A stretch of DNA of 64,000 bases from the NCBI RefSeq assembly GCF_024868665.1, contig NC_079901.1, forward strand, positions 1,701,662 through 1,765,661, written 5' to 3'. The translations under genes and the position numbers were made by a program. Shown piece by piece: positions 22,851 through 32,871 of this stretch; position 1 is the first letter of the stretch; each line of letters opens with the position of its first letter. The notes below the pieces were generated by a model. That model saw only the letters and a list, made by a program, of their open reading frames with translations, was not told the DNA's origin and did no database searches. The DNA comes from Triplophysa rosa. Taxonomy: Eukaryota; Chordata; Actinopteri; Cypriniformes; Nemacheilidae.

Positions 22851-22989
22851 TCCTGGTGCTCTTCTCGAAGAGAAGACCCGCGGAGTTGCTTGATCAGGTA
22901 CGTGCTTTCCTTCCAGAGACTCGAGAGTAATCTCTCCCCTCCCACACTGAATGGTTATGGAGCCGCTATTGCCGCTCATCACGACTCAG

Positions 22990-23740
22990 TTGCTGGTAAT
23001 CTCTAGGACAGCACAACCTGATCATTTGGTTCCTAAGGGGCGCGGGAAGGCAACCGCCTCACCCGTGCTCCGTACCCTCTTGCGACCTTGATGCAGTCCT
23101 GGAGCCCCTCGGAGATGCCGCTCTTTCTCACCTCACGATGAAGACGGCTCTCCAGATTGCGCTCAAGAGGGTAGCGGACCTAAAAGCATTCTCCGTGTCC
23201 ACAGATTGCCTAGAACTCGGGCCCGGTGATTCTCACGCTATCCTGAGACCCCGGCCCGGCTACGTGCCCAAAGTTCCCACCACTCCCCCTACACCAGGTG
23301 GTGAACTTACAGGCGCTCCCACCGGGGAAGAAGACCCAACCTCATCTGTGTTGTGTCCAGTACGCGCATTGCGCCTCTGCTTGGACCGCACGCAGAGCCA
23401 CAGGAGCTCTGAGCAGCCCTTTGTCTGTTTTGGAGATCAGCAGGGAGGGCTGTCTCAAACAGAGATTGGCGCACTGGATCATGGATGCCGTCACTATGGC
23501 GTACCTGTCCTAAGATCGCCTACGCCCACTGGGTGAGAGCTCTCTCCACACGGAGTACAGCCTCCTCGTGGGAACTGGCTTGAGGCGCCTCTCTGGCAGA
23601 CATCTGCAGAGCTGCGGGTTGGGCTACACCCATCACCTTCGCGAGGTCCTACAGCCTCCGCGTAAAACCAGTATCGGCTCGAGTCTTGCAGGCGTCAGGC
23701 AAGACTGGCGGCCGGTAGGGTGTACGCCTATGACAGTACC
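22990..23740 (+). pseudogene. DIRS tyrosine recombinase (broken)
   Basis: Frames give LSHLTMKTALQIALKRVADL, followed by SVSTDCLELGP and ILRPRPGYVPKVPTT, then LCPVRALRLCLDRTQS. The later C-terminal block has the wording STRSTASSWELA then SLADICRAAGW. This is the C-terminal catalytic fold of DIRS tyrosine recombinases. The box II H-x-x-R is altered: the motif expected as HSTRS reads LSTRS (about 23545), losing the His. It would integrate circular DNA if intact. It is the only recombinase in the window. Confidence 0.6.
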
Positions 23741-24109
23741 TTCCCCCCTTTCTCCTAAGGGGGTCAGCGTACGAACTAGCCTCCCTTCCTCCCCCACTGG
23801 GTGAAGAACAGGCACTCCATCCATCACTAGCAAGCACCTCCTGTGGGCAGGCTGGGCGGGGCAGGGCTACCCCTTAGGCCGGGTATATCCGGAGATATTT
23901 GCAACATAGCTCTAACCGGACCTAGTGCTACCAGACGTTGCAACCCCCCAGCAGGGCGGTTCCGTCTGATGTATCCTCATGCTGGTTCCCACCTTGGTAA
24001 CCCATGACCTCCCAAGGTGGACCTCCACCTCGCAGTTAACTCCTTCAGTCCGCACTTTCTTCCCATGAGCTCTCCCCTATCGGTGAGACAATGTTGGTAT
24101 CTCCACTAG

Positions 24110-24209
24110 NNNNNNNNNNNNNNNNNNNNNNNNNNNNNNNNNNNNNNNNNNNNNNNNNNNNNNNNNNNNNNNNNNNNNNNNNNNNNNNNNNNNNNNNNNN
24201 NNNNNNNNN
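24110..24209. other. assembly gap of 100 N
   Basis: Exactly 100 undetermined bases, the usual placeholder for a gap of unknown size. DIRS-type sequence lies to the left and minus-strand Gypsy gag to the right, so the true junction is unknown. Confidence 0.99.
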
Positions 24210-24877
24210 GACGTCGGACGGTGGCACTGGACCCAGGCCGCTGTTCTCCAGGGCAGACAGGTCGTGAACTGCTCCAGTACCACCTTATCCACGATACCCG
24301 CGACGTCGCTATTCCCGGCCATCAGCCATTTGCGGCAGGAGTCCCGGAGCTGCTGAGCTAGCAGGTAGGGCCGGCCGGTTTCCGCCAACCCCAGCGATCG
24401 GAACCGCTGGCGATACTCCTCAGGGCTCCGGCCGACCCGCTGCAAGATGGCCTTCTTCAGCTCAGCGTACACCAGGAGATTCTCCGGAGGTAACTGCTGC
24501 GCTGCCACCTGGGCCTCTCCAGAAAGGAGCGGGATGAGATGTAGGGCCCACTGATCCTCCGGCCAACCCCTCGCGACCGCTACCCGCTCAAAGAGACCAA
24601 GGAAGGCCTCGGGATCATCCTGTGGGCCCATTTTCTGGAGGACCAGGTCGGCGCGAGGCCCCGTCCGAACCTCCCGATGTACCCAGCTCCGGAACGACTC
24701 ACGGTCCTCTTGCTGAGCCAGGAGGACCGCCTGGAAACGTACATCCTGGTCCTCCCTGAGCTGCAGCAACGCTCTATGTTGTTCCTGATGGAGGACCGCG
24801 AGTGAAGAAATCACCTCCGCAAACGGCGAACTGGACGGACCAGACCCCCCGGCCGCGGCACCCCTACTTCCTTCCAT
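24210..24877 (-). pseudogene. Gmr1-like Gypsy gag, N-terminal part
   Basis: ATG at 24877 on the minus strand, giving MEGSRGAAAGGSGPSS and continuing for about 220 codons until the N gap. It is nearly identical to the first ~220 residues of the intact polyprotein at 39062-43447 (a few substitutions such as LHLIPLL for LHLLPLL and CLPWRTAAW for CLPRRTAAW). The frame is open up to the gap, so whether the rest exists cannot be told. Confidence 0.75.
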
Positions 24878-24894
24878 CCCGGGTTTCGGCACCA
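24877..24894 (-). promoter_or_regulatory. primer binding site complementary to tRNA-Phe
   Basis: Minus strand TGGTGCCGAAACCCGGGA, one base after the LTR. It is the exact complement of the 18-base 3' end of eukaryotic tRNA-Phe as I recall it. It overlaps the gag start codon by one base. The intact copy at 43447-43464 has three changes here. Confidence 0.75.
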
Positions 24895-24895
24895 C

Positions 24896-25276
24896 TGTAA
24901 CAAGACTTCAAAGGAACAGGAAGGAAGAGGCTGGAATCAGGGTAGAGCTGACGACTACGTACTTTATTAACAAAACACAAGCGCTGTACGCGCCTAAATC
25001 AAACACTTCCGCTTTAGTGCAAGAACAGTCTTTCTTAAGATCAGAGCTTCCCGCTCACAATCCTCCGCTCACTCGCTCGAGGCCACTCGTCTCCAGCCGT
25101 CAGCTCCGGTCTCTCTCCCCGATTGTCTCTGCCTTGCTGCTTTTAAGCCTCTCCAAGCCAGTTACTGGAACAAGGCACAGGTGTTCATTATTTGTGCGAG
25201 CGCCACTCACTCACCGCTCGTCTCCTCACTCTCTCTCCTGCTGCAGACTTCGCTGAACCACGCCCACCTTGCCACA
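24896..25276 (-). repeat. 5' LTR of the gapped Gypsy copy
   Basis: tgtaacaagac...cttgccaca, 381 bp, similar to the 391-bp LTRs at 38737 and 43466 with several substitutions and short indels. The element side is to the left (gag) and its outer flank begins at 25277. Confidence 0.8.
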
Positions 25277-27344
25277 TGTACTTATCGGGGTAAAGAATTG
25301 CAGTGAAGACAACAAGACTGAACAGGGAAGAACAAAAAGGTGCAAACGTAAATAGAATCCTGATGATGTGATGCAGGTGTGGACTAATCAAAAATGGTGG
25401 ATGTGCGGTGCATGCTGGGAAACTTAGTTCAGAACTCCGGGGAGAGGGAACGGGTGAAGCGAGCTGGCGGTGACGACATTGGGGGCGTGGCCGGTGGTGC
25501 TGAAACCGTTACAAGAACAGCATTGTATGGCGGCATTGCATAAAATGTCAAGAAACTACACCAGTTGTTGGCATGTACCAATAAATAATACACGTGGAAA
25601 AACCAACGGTATGCTTTCTGTGAATTTCATGTACAAGCAGTTCAAAGCCTGGATCCTGAAGTCTTATTAGAGTAATACAGAGTGCACCCTGGTGAATTGC
25701 AGCAACACATTTTCTCCTTACAATTTAGGTATACAGGTAGGATGGAATAATGGATAGAATAATTTCAGTTATTTAAACTAATGGACTTTTTTAAGCCATA
25801 TTTCTGTAAGACAAACTACATCAGAAGTATGATCTGTAATCATTTAAAAAACAGTGCTGGTTTGTGTGTTTAACGTCTCGTCTTTAGAGCTTCTAGCTCA
25901 GCTCGCTTTACCTAAAGTTAAATGAGTCATTTGAATGCAATTTAGGTATAGCTCGTAGAGTTCTAGGCAATAACTGTGTGTGATTTGTTCAATCAAAGTT
26001 ATTTTAGTGTATCAAAACATCAGTACATCAAAGCCATGAAAAGTACAAGATGCCATTCTATTTTTTAAGATGTTTTTGGAACAAGGCATTGTCAAAACTA
26101 ATTACAAAACTAATTTTGAGCAGTTTTCCTGAGCACCCCCAACCTCCACTTCTAGGAAAAACAAAAAGTTTTGCCCCAAACTCACGCTGATTGTTATAAA
26201 TGTTGGGCATGATGGATCATAGTGTCTACCTTTTTACATACTGGATTATTTATGGGAGAAAGTATATGAACATATATACAGTATATAGTTAGTTACAGCA
26301 GAAGTTTGGCTAGGCAACGTGATCTCATAAGAATGCGTATTTGTACTTAAAGTCTATCTCTAGGAAACGTAATCATTTTTACGCATGGATGGATAGCAAT
26401 GCGTACAATATCGACGAATAAGTTATTTTCTTAAACGTAAGAGTGTTTACGTTTGTACAAGTTAAAAGACGTAGAAATATTTACGAACCAATTCATGTCC
26501 AAGAACGGCCAATGATTTATTGCGTGTAACGTATCACATAACTCTTTTATTAGAGCAGCACAGTGGTAAATATATCAGCGTGCAGTGATATTTCTTCTTC
26601 AAGAATCACAATCTTGTTGGGCGTGTAACTGTTGCCAAGCAACACTCTGACATAGTGGAAAGCAGTGGGTCTTGTAGCCTGGACCAATCATAATCAGAGA
26701 CCCGAAATACCAGCTTAATAAATGAACCATGCGTTTATATCCTGGACCAATCGTAACCAGAGACCCGAACTATCCGTTTTATAAATTAATCATGAGTTTA
26801 TGTCAAATATAAAACATACAGTCAAAGTTTTAAGCATGTCGTGCTTCACAAAGAAGCCAATAACTTATGTGATTGATAGCTGTCAGAACCAATGGAAACT
26901 CTCGTCATAGAACAAGTTGGCTTCAGAACCAGTGGAAACGCTCGTCATAAAACAAGTTGGCTTCAGAACCAATGGAAACGCTCGTCACACCAAAATAAAA
27001 ATCAGTACAGTATTTTTGTTAAGTAATAAAATTATAAAGTGGTAAATTATTAAACGATTAAATAATTCAATTTATATGTTCTATCAACAGCATAAAAAGA
27101 AACATCAGCCATTAAAATGACAAATTTATCATGCAAAAAACATGTTGTTTTATGAGTTACGCCAGTAGTTTTGGCATACGTTTTCAACGTAACGTTAACG
27201 TTAATTCGCTCGCTTTCTTTTTTCACCTTCCGTATAACCGTTTTTCCCCAAACGCAAGTTTGTCAAAGTAAGTGATATTGCTGGATACATATCAACCTAT
27301 TTTAACTATATGTTAAGCATTTGTATTTTGCCTATTAACTTTAC
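25277..27344. other. non-coding stretch with short local repeats
   Basis: No supported gene. Two copies of a ~60-bp unit with tggaccaatc and cagagacccgaa lie at 26678-26775. About 2.5 copies of a ~45-bp unit (cagaaccaatggaaacgctc, then gtcataaaacaagttggctt) lie at 26884-26990. The region around 26310-26560 is rich in the word acgt and may be another element. Confidence 0.5.
26884..26990. repeat. tandem repeat, ~45-bp unit
   Basis: Unit cagaaccartggaaacgctc followed by gtcataaaacaagttggctt, about 2.5 copies with few differences. Confidence 0.8.
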
Positions 27345-28017
27345 CTATTCAACTCAACTCAACTTTATTTATATAGCGCTTTTTACAATTGTCATTGTTA
27401 CAAAGCAGGTGTACATAAGACATATTGACTATAAGCAAAACAATTAAAGTTGTACCTGCAAAAACAAGAAAAATTTGAAAACACAGATGACAGACATACC
27501 CACATACAAAACACTTCACACACACAATATGCACACGTACTAACACACATAGATATAGACACACACACATGGACGCGCACACACACACACACGTACACAG
27601 ACAAGTATGCGCACACACACAGACACGCCCGCACATGCTCGCACACACACACGCTCAGTGAGAGCACACATTTAAGATAAAGGAGAGAGAAGCACAGGTC
27701 AAATATAACAGACTATAAATTCCTGTATGCAATATTAATTAAGTAAAACTTTAAAATTCTAAAGCAGCCCCCCCAGCCAGGCAAACAGTGCAAAAACAGT
27801 ATGCAAACGGTGGCGAGGAACCCAAAATTCTAATCGAGAAAAAAAAAACTCAGGAGAACCCAGGCCCAAGCAGGGGATTCCAGTTTCCCTCTGGCAAAAG
27901 CTGCTGCCTCTGCACAAGCTCCAGAGAGCTTGCACAACAAGGCTAAATAAAATAAATAAATTTACTAATAAGGTAAATTATAGTTTAAGATTATCATTAA
28001 TAATCTAATAGCATTTG
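27345..28017 (-). mobile_element. L2-type LINE 3' end or SINE fragment, minus strand
   Basis: Inverse copy of 948-1634: starts with caactcaactttatttatat then agcgctttttac, contains an AC microsatellite (27507-27658) and ends in the same AT-rich block (to tctaatagcatt). The two copies share their whole length, so both came from one source family. Confidence 0.65.
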
Positions 28018-28647
28018 AAATTTTTTGGTGAAGACGTGTCAGGTGACCGCGTCCTTCTTTATCCAGCTCTATCATCTCAGCTCTTGCCAGGTCGCCGCTT
28101 CCCATTCTCCGCTCTACCATCAGTACCATTCAGTACATAACGTTAGGCTAATCTGTAATTTAAGTGAATTTTTTTAATCTAAATCTAACGGTTTGTATTG
28201 CAAATTAATGTGAAGATATAATCACTCTTACGAGTTAATAACGTTACTGTTTTATATATTTATTTCTGTTTTACATTATATAAATATGCGGCTACATATT
28301 TGTAAAATGACAAACGTAGCTTTTTAATATAACGTTAATTTGTTTTGTGCTTAGTTATGTGCTAAATTTAGGCATTAAGGCTGTGTTGTTCATAGATATT
28401 ATTCCATCATAGATGTCAAAATAATGTCAACTATGATGGGATAACTGTTAGTATCTATGAGTGGTGCTAGGACTTTTGACATGTTATCTGACCATACAAT
28501 ACCAGCATACTATTTGTTGTGTCTAAGTATTTAAAACTACATAAAAATAGCTGAATATGACATTCAGACGTTATATTTGTTGACAGACTGTATAACAATG
28601 CTAGTTGTGAAATAAAATGTAAAAAGTTGTATTTATCATTGCACAGG
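28018..28647 (+). other. upstream region of the zinc-ribbon exon
   Basis: No open frame. A pyrimidine-rich tract and tttatcattgcacag lie directly before the ATG at 28648, so the coding exon may be preceded by a 5' UTR intron. No clear TATA box was found. Confidence 0.4.
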
Positions 28648-28848
28648 ATGGCAGGGACCACCTTCAAAAAATGTTCATGGTGTAATGTCCACATTGCTGT
28701 GGCATGTAAGACATGCAAGCACTGTGGACAAAAGCAGGCCATGAAAGAGGCTGTGAAGGCTGCTTTAAGTAAAGTTAATGCGAAATGGGTGTCCAAGATG
28801 AAGGCACGACGTAATTCATGCAAACTGATAAATTCAGCTCATGTTCTG
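28648..28848 (+). CDS. exon 1 of a HECT-type gene relic: N-terminal zinc ribbon
   Basis: ATG at 28648, 67 codons, ending in phase 0 at a GTAAGT donor. The peptide has two Cys pairs, CSWC and CKHC, spaced for one zinc (C-x2-C...C-x2-C), then a Lys/Ala-rich helix and a conserved-looking end (NSCKLINSAHVL). I recall this short zinc-ribbon exon as the start of uncharacterised multi-copy fish genes, including those with a C-terminal HECT-like domain. The next candidate exon (33696) enters in phase 0, which fits. Function of the ribbon is unknown (protein or nucleic-acid binding). The intron that follows is filled by DIRS, virus-like and LINE DNA. Confidence 0.6.
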
Positions 28849-28997
28849 GTAAGTTACCATCCATTAAAATAAATGACCAAAGTCAAAACTGTAGTGTAAA
28901 TACTAAATACTTGTTTGTTAAGGAAGATAAAATATATGGTTAGTGTGTTTTTTATCACTACGTAGGTGTTTGACCAGATTACATCTTTTTACCCTGG

Positions 28998-29400
28998 TTC
29001 CCTTTCTGTCGGTCTCTCGACGTTGTGTCGAACCGACAGAATGGGGGTTGTCTTGAGAACCTATCATCTTCTGAGTTTTTAGAATAGGCCAATGAAAATT
29101 GGCGAATGAAATTTGCATGCCGGGCTCCTCCCCGGATGTCCGGGTATAAGAGGGAAGCCGGCGTGCTCATTCATTCACCTTTTGTTCTTCAGAGCCTACG
29201 CATCTGGTGAGCTTCTCTACGATCTGGATGATCTTTCTTTCTGCTGGAATCTACGACGTGGACAGCGAATGGTCCATTCCTGCAGTGACTCTCCCCTGGG
29301 CGTCTCGGCAGTTCCGGAGGTGTTCGAGCGAATTTCCTTTTCTAAAAGAGGTGTTCGAGCGAATCATCCTCTTTCTCGTTGACCTCTCACTTTGCCCAAA
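28998..29400 (+). mobile_element. DIRS left-terminus fragment
   Basis: Starts ttccctttctgtcggtctct and follows the left end of the other DIRS copies through the promoter block (gggtataagaggg at 29140) to the 5' part before gag. It contains a local duplication of gaggtgttcgagcgaat (29318 and 29348). It stops where the virus-like block begins. Confidence 0.7.
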
Positions 29401-29414
29401 AAGACACCAGCAGC

Positions 29415-29906
29415 CTACATATAGGTTGCGAATGTACGCTCTGGAATACAGGGGTCAAAAGGCCACAGGGTCTTAACACTCGCCACGGTATACCGTGGGG
29501 GTCTCATAAGCCAGGATATCGAGTACCGCGTCCGTAGACGCTTCCGGAGACAGATTTCCACCTGGAAAGCAACTGCCTCACGAGGCCTTCGCAGGCACAA
29601 GTCCCCATAGAGATCAATGCGAGGNGTCGGTGTAAACATAGATCGTATAGAATCCTGCGTGGATATCGGCTTGATGAGGGGCGTACGTGACAACATCTCT
29701 TTCAAAATCAGCTTTTTCATGTAGTTGATTAGTCCCAAAGCATCGTCAGGTCGCACTCCTAAGATATTGGCTAGCTTGCCGTAGAACGATATTGAAATGT
29801 TAGGCTTCGCTCTCAGAAAGACTTTGTTTGTCAACGTGTGGCCCAAGGCCGACCGGGGCTAGTACTTCGTTTATCACGAATTCGTATATCGTATACCACA
29901 TTCAAT
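29415..29906 (-). pseudogene. C-terminal part of the virus-like protein 1 gene, damaged
   Basis: The minus-strand frame from 29846 gives a readable stretch (KPNISISFYGKLANILG, then a helix with LINYMKKLILKEML), followed by a region with frame changes around the N at 29625. It lies directly beyond the LINE insertion from the 296-codon frame at 30695-31585, on the same strand. The coding sense on the two sides of the LINE (a PGYYANVQAVI stretch at about 30585-30618 and a short LNVVYDIRI stretch at about 29880-29906) suggests one gene cut in two. Function unknown. Confidence 0.45.
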
Positions 29907-30584
29907 TACTGTTTGGTATGGCTCGGCCACCAAATCAGACCTACGAAGACTACAACGGACAGTTCGTAGTGCTGAGAAAATTATTGGTGCTCCTCTGCCC
30001 ACACTTCAGGACCTGTACGATTCCAGAGTGAAAAACAGGGCAAGAAAAATCATCATTGACTCCACACACCCAGCACACAAACTCTTTGATCTGCTGCCCT
30101 CTGGCCGGCGCTTTAGAGCACCAAACACCAGGACTTCCAGACACAGAAGCAGCTTCTTCCCCCAGGCAATCTCCCTCCTAAACAGATAACTGCTCCTTAA
30201 GAGCAATATTCCACTTCCACTACTCCTATAGTGTGCACTATAGTGCCTTATTATATCTACATCTTATGTATACATGTATATAACACTACCTCTACTTACT
30301 AAATTATCCATTTGCACAAGTGTACATACAATCTGTTAATATGTTTATTCTACTATATACTACCCTGTACAATGTCTCTTATATGTTATTATCCCCCATT
30401 TTCTGTAAAATAGTCTTTATTTTATATATGCACAATTTAGAATCTTTTAGACTGTAAATCTATTATATTGTATTGTCATTGTGTTGAATGTCTGTACTAG
30501 AAGCTTCCAACACCAAAGAAAATTCCTTGTGTGTGCAAGCACACTTGGCAATAAAGCTCTTCTGATTCTGATTCTGATTCTGAA
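29906..30584 (+). mobile_element. 5'-truncated CR1/Rex1-like LINE inside the virus-like gene
   Basis: Starts in the C-terminal part of ORF2 (gtttggtatggctcggccac; frames give ITVWYGSATKSDLRRLQRTV-type sequence and KLFDLLPSGRRFRAPNTRT). It runs through the 3' UTR to aataaagctcttctgattct with a gattct repeat. The last 400 bases match the LINE at 15472-18566. It is 5' truncated, as usual for LINE insertions. Confidence 0.8.
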
Positions 30585-30617
30585 TCACAGCCTGAACATT
30601 AGCGTAGTACCCGGGGT

Positions 30618-31585
30618 TTATACTGAACGCCTTTGAAACAAATAAGCTGGATAAGTAACCCTTTTTGCGTGGCAGTTGGGATTCGGGGTAAAGTCTATCT
30701 TTTTTCCGTCGGCAGCGCTGGTGGGTTGGATGTGTAACGTAAAACCACCATCTTCCCGATTAAAGTTGTACCAGCTCCTAGGATATTCGATCTCCACAAT
30801 CCTACGTGCCATCGGCCTTTAAAGTTGATAGAAGAGGCTAGTTTGGTTCTGTAACTAGATATCCGATTTTCAGGGTAGACAGACATAGAAGCATTGCACG
30901 GGAGCGTAACGTAGAACCCCTCATCGTCCATGTTAGTCGTTGACTCGAATGACATAGCAAATTTGCTTGCATCTGTGCTGACGCTTCGGACGTCTTTGTC
31001 TGAATCCGTTTGGGAATTCCAGGTATTGACGACGTTGCAGAAAACCTTGTCGGTGTCGCTGTTCAGAAGACTCTGTCGGATTTCTTCTAGCTTTGCGACG
31101 ATGTATGGCTCGTCTTTCAGTTCGTAGTAAATGGCACACGCGGCTCCTTGTATCGCGCGAGTATCTGCCTTAAACCCGCAGCGTTGTAGAGCGGATGCGG
31201 CGAGGTGGTAAAGTTTGTCTTTAAACAGCTTGCGGCTGAACTCTAAAAAGTGTGATGCAAAATAGTACGATGTAGGTTCAAACAGACAGGAATGCTGCAT
31301 CTGGCTCGGGTGATCTATTTCGCACCCCAGACACTCTTCTTTGAGCTTGACATTGATGATGTGCTGTAGTACCACGGTGACCACGCCTTTAATGACGTTG
31401 TAGCCGAGGTCCGTGAAGAATCCGTCTGTGACATCGATCGGAGTATCGCCCACTTCCATTAGGGACCCGGACGATTCTGCAGGATCGTCCGTCTGTATGT
31501 GGTGTACCGCGTTGTCATTGCGAGCGTCAGGAACAGTGTGGAGAGAATAGTCGCTGATGTTTTCTGAAGCGTAGTCTTGAGACAT
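30618..31585 (-). pseudogene. virus-like protein 1, N-terminal and middle part, frameshifted
   Basis: ATG at 31585 gives an open frame of 296 codons to 30695. A second frame (30618-30812) carries the better continuation, so a frameshift lies around 30810. Features: an acidic, Ser-rich start (MSQDYASENISDYS); about residues 85-100 a Cys/His cluster, C-x2-C-x3-H-x5-H-x-C within ECLGCEIDHPSQMQHSCL, that could bind zinc; then a helical domain (residues 100-170); then VYPENRISSYRTKLASSINF and the IEYPRSWYNFNREDG stretch. No signal peptide or membrane segment. The combination resembles an uncharacterised animal protein group that I associate with integrated DNA viruses; no enzyme motif is seen. The 3' part lies beyond the LINE. 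Confidence 0.5.
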
Positions 31586-31624
31586 TGTTGCGGGAGAGGC
31601 TCTGTCTACTGATTTTTATAATGG

Positions 31625-32325
31625 CTATAATAAATGGGTGGGGACGGTCCGACAGCCCACTGGCTGCGCGCACTTCTCGGGGTGGAACAGCTGCACTTTA
31701 ACTCTGGAATAGCCATCGCGCATATCGCACCACTTGATCATTCTGTTGATGTTGGAAAAAAGGGTCTCCAGGACATAAAGGTCAGCCCATTTGAACAAAA
31801 ATTGCATCTCGTACAGCTCGTGATGTTCATCGTGGAGGATAGCCCCAGTGCGATCGTGAAGCTTTGTGTTGTCTTTGCAGAAGAAAAAGTAAACGCAGTC
31901 ATGCTGTTTCTTTTTAGAATGATCACCGACCACACGGTAATGACCGTTGGGTGTTACGGAGTCCCACTCTGCGATGTACAAAGGTTCTTCGCGACTGTCG
32001 TTTAAATCCTTCCAGACGTAGTTGTAAAACAACGTCCAGTCCTTGTCAGGGAACGCCATGCAGGTGTCTTGTCCGGGTACGTATTCGCCTTTTTTGTCAA
32101 CGCTGTAGAGGGTTACAACTCGAGACTCTTTGTTAAACGCGTAGCCTGTCACGTGGTTACTCTCCATCAAAATTTCGTCGGTCACGTTGTTCTTATTTTC
32201 GTGGAGAAACTTTGTCAGATGATATACTCTCGTGGTTTTTTTGTTGCCAGAGCCAGATTCTCTTCGAATAGATCGTCGTCCCATTCTCTTGGAGGGGTTT
32301 GAGGAGAGCTGCTCGGGCGTGCCAT
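31625..32325 (-). pseudogene. virus-like protein 2, frame broken at an A7 run
   Basis: The long frame is 31625-32284 (219 codons). A better start is the ATG at 32325, in another frame (MARPSSSPQTPPREWDD). The two frames meet at a run of seven A on the minus strand (T7 at 32236-32242), where both read through Thr-Lys-Lys-type codons. A one-base change in that run, or a sequencing error, would explain it. The body has no motif I know: mixed alpha/beta-looking sequence with VTLYSVDKKGEYVPGQD, CVYFFFCKDNTK, and Cys/His residues in ILHDEHHELYEMQF. It lies 40 bp upstream of the protein 1 start on the same strand, so the two could have been co-transcribed. Function unknown. Confidence 0.5.
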
Positions 32326-32494
32326 GTTGATGTCTGTGTATTTTGCCCTCGCTATTTTCCTGCTTTTATTTAACAAAACCTCCCCCCGTTTATGCTTATG
32401 ATGAAAGCTGTGCATGTGGTGTGAACATGAGCCAGATGCGCGACAAAGGGTCTATGACATGAATGACATGATTGACGATTCAAAACGATTTAAA

Positions 32495-32871
32495 TCATGA
32501 GTACAGAGAGGTCCGGATACGATTCGTCACGCATTGTTTCATGTGATCTACTGATGCCAGGTGGGGAACAGTTGTTATTCCTAAACAAAGCTTCGCTGTC
32601 TTGAACCGAGCTGGTAGCACGTAAAGACGCTCAAATTTCACGCTATGGACGTAAAACAAATCGTACCCGATTAAAACGTCCGACGCCGTCACCTACAGGT
32701 CGAAAACAAGTTGAAATACACCCGGTTACAATCCTCCTCTTTCAAAACAAATTTATGAGCCTTGGTGCGGACACCTCTCACTGGAATGTTATAGACTGGG
32801 TGAAAACTCTGAAAAACATCAGGTAATCTGCATGGCCTCTCTGCCTTTCCTCTCTCATATATTGAATACAA
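32495..32871 (-). pseudogene. virus-like protein 3 fragment
   Basis: Two overlapping minus-strand frames (32689-32871 and 32495-32692) give a coding-like peptide: NIPVRGVRTKAHKFVLKEED, then after a frame change LIGYDLFYVHSVKFERLYVL. They look like halves of one gene separated by a stop and frameshift near 32690. No start or family recognised. It marks the 5'-most edge I can see of the block. Confidence 0.35.

Larger units (their letters stand above)
18860..24109 (+). mobile_element. DIRS-type tyrosine-recombinase retrotransposon, decayed
   Basis: The left end is ttccctttctgtcggtctct, the same terminus seen at 28998, 57292 and (inverted) 55832 and 60031. The internal order is gag, RT, RNase-H-like region and tyrosine recombinase, which defines DIRS elements. 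These use a recombinase rather than an integrase and make no target duplication. Many stops and frameshifts are present. The right terminus is not reached: the sequence runs into the 100-N gap. Confidence 0.75.
29415..32871 (-). mobile_element. virus-like gene block (candidate endogenous DNA virus or Polinton-like relic)
   Basis: At least four minus-strand coding pieces unlike the surrounding fish repeats: 32495-32871, 31625-32325, 30618-31585 and 29415-29906. Base composition is more even (more CG dinucleotides) than the neighbouring AT-rich intron. The genes are closely spaced and intronless, as in a DNA virus. I recall proteins with similar wording (a C-x2-C...H-P-S-Q...H-x-C-L stretch and an Y-P-R-x-W-Y-N-F-N stretch) as uncharacterised proteins in animal genomes, often near Polinton/adintovirus-type elements; this cannot be confirmed here. 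No DNA polymerase, integrase, ATPase or capsid hallmark is visible. It is broken by frameshifts, one N and a LINE insertion (29906-30584). Confidence 0.5.

Noticed and set aside
27349..27680. Similar Cys- and Thr/His-rich frames
   Set aside because: Same reason: AC microsatellite in the inverted L2-type copy.
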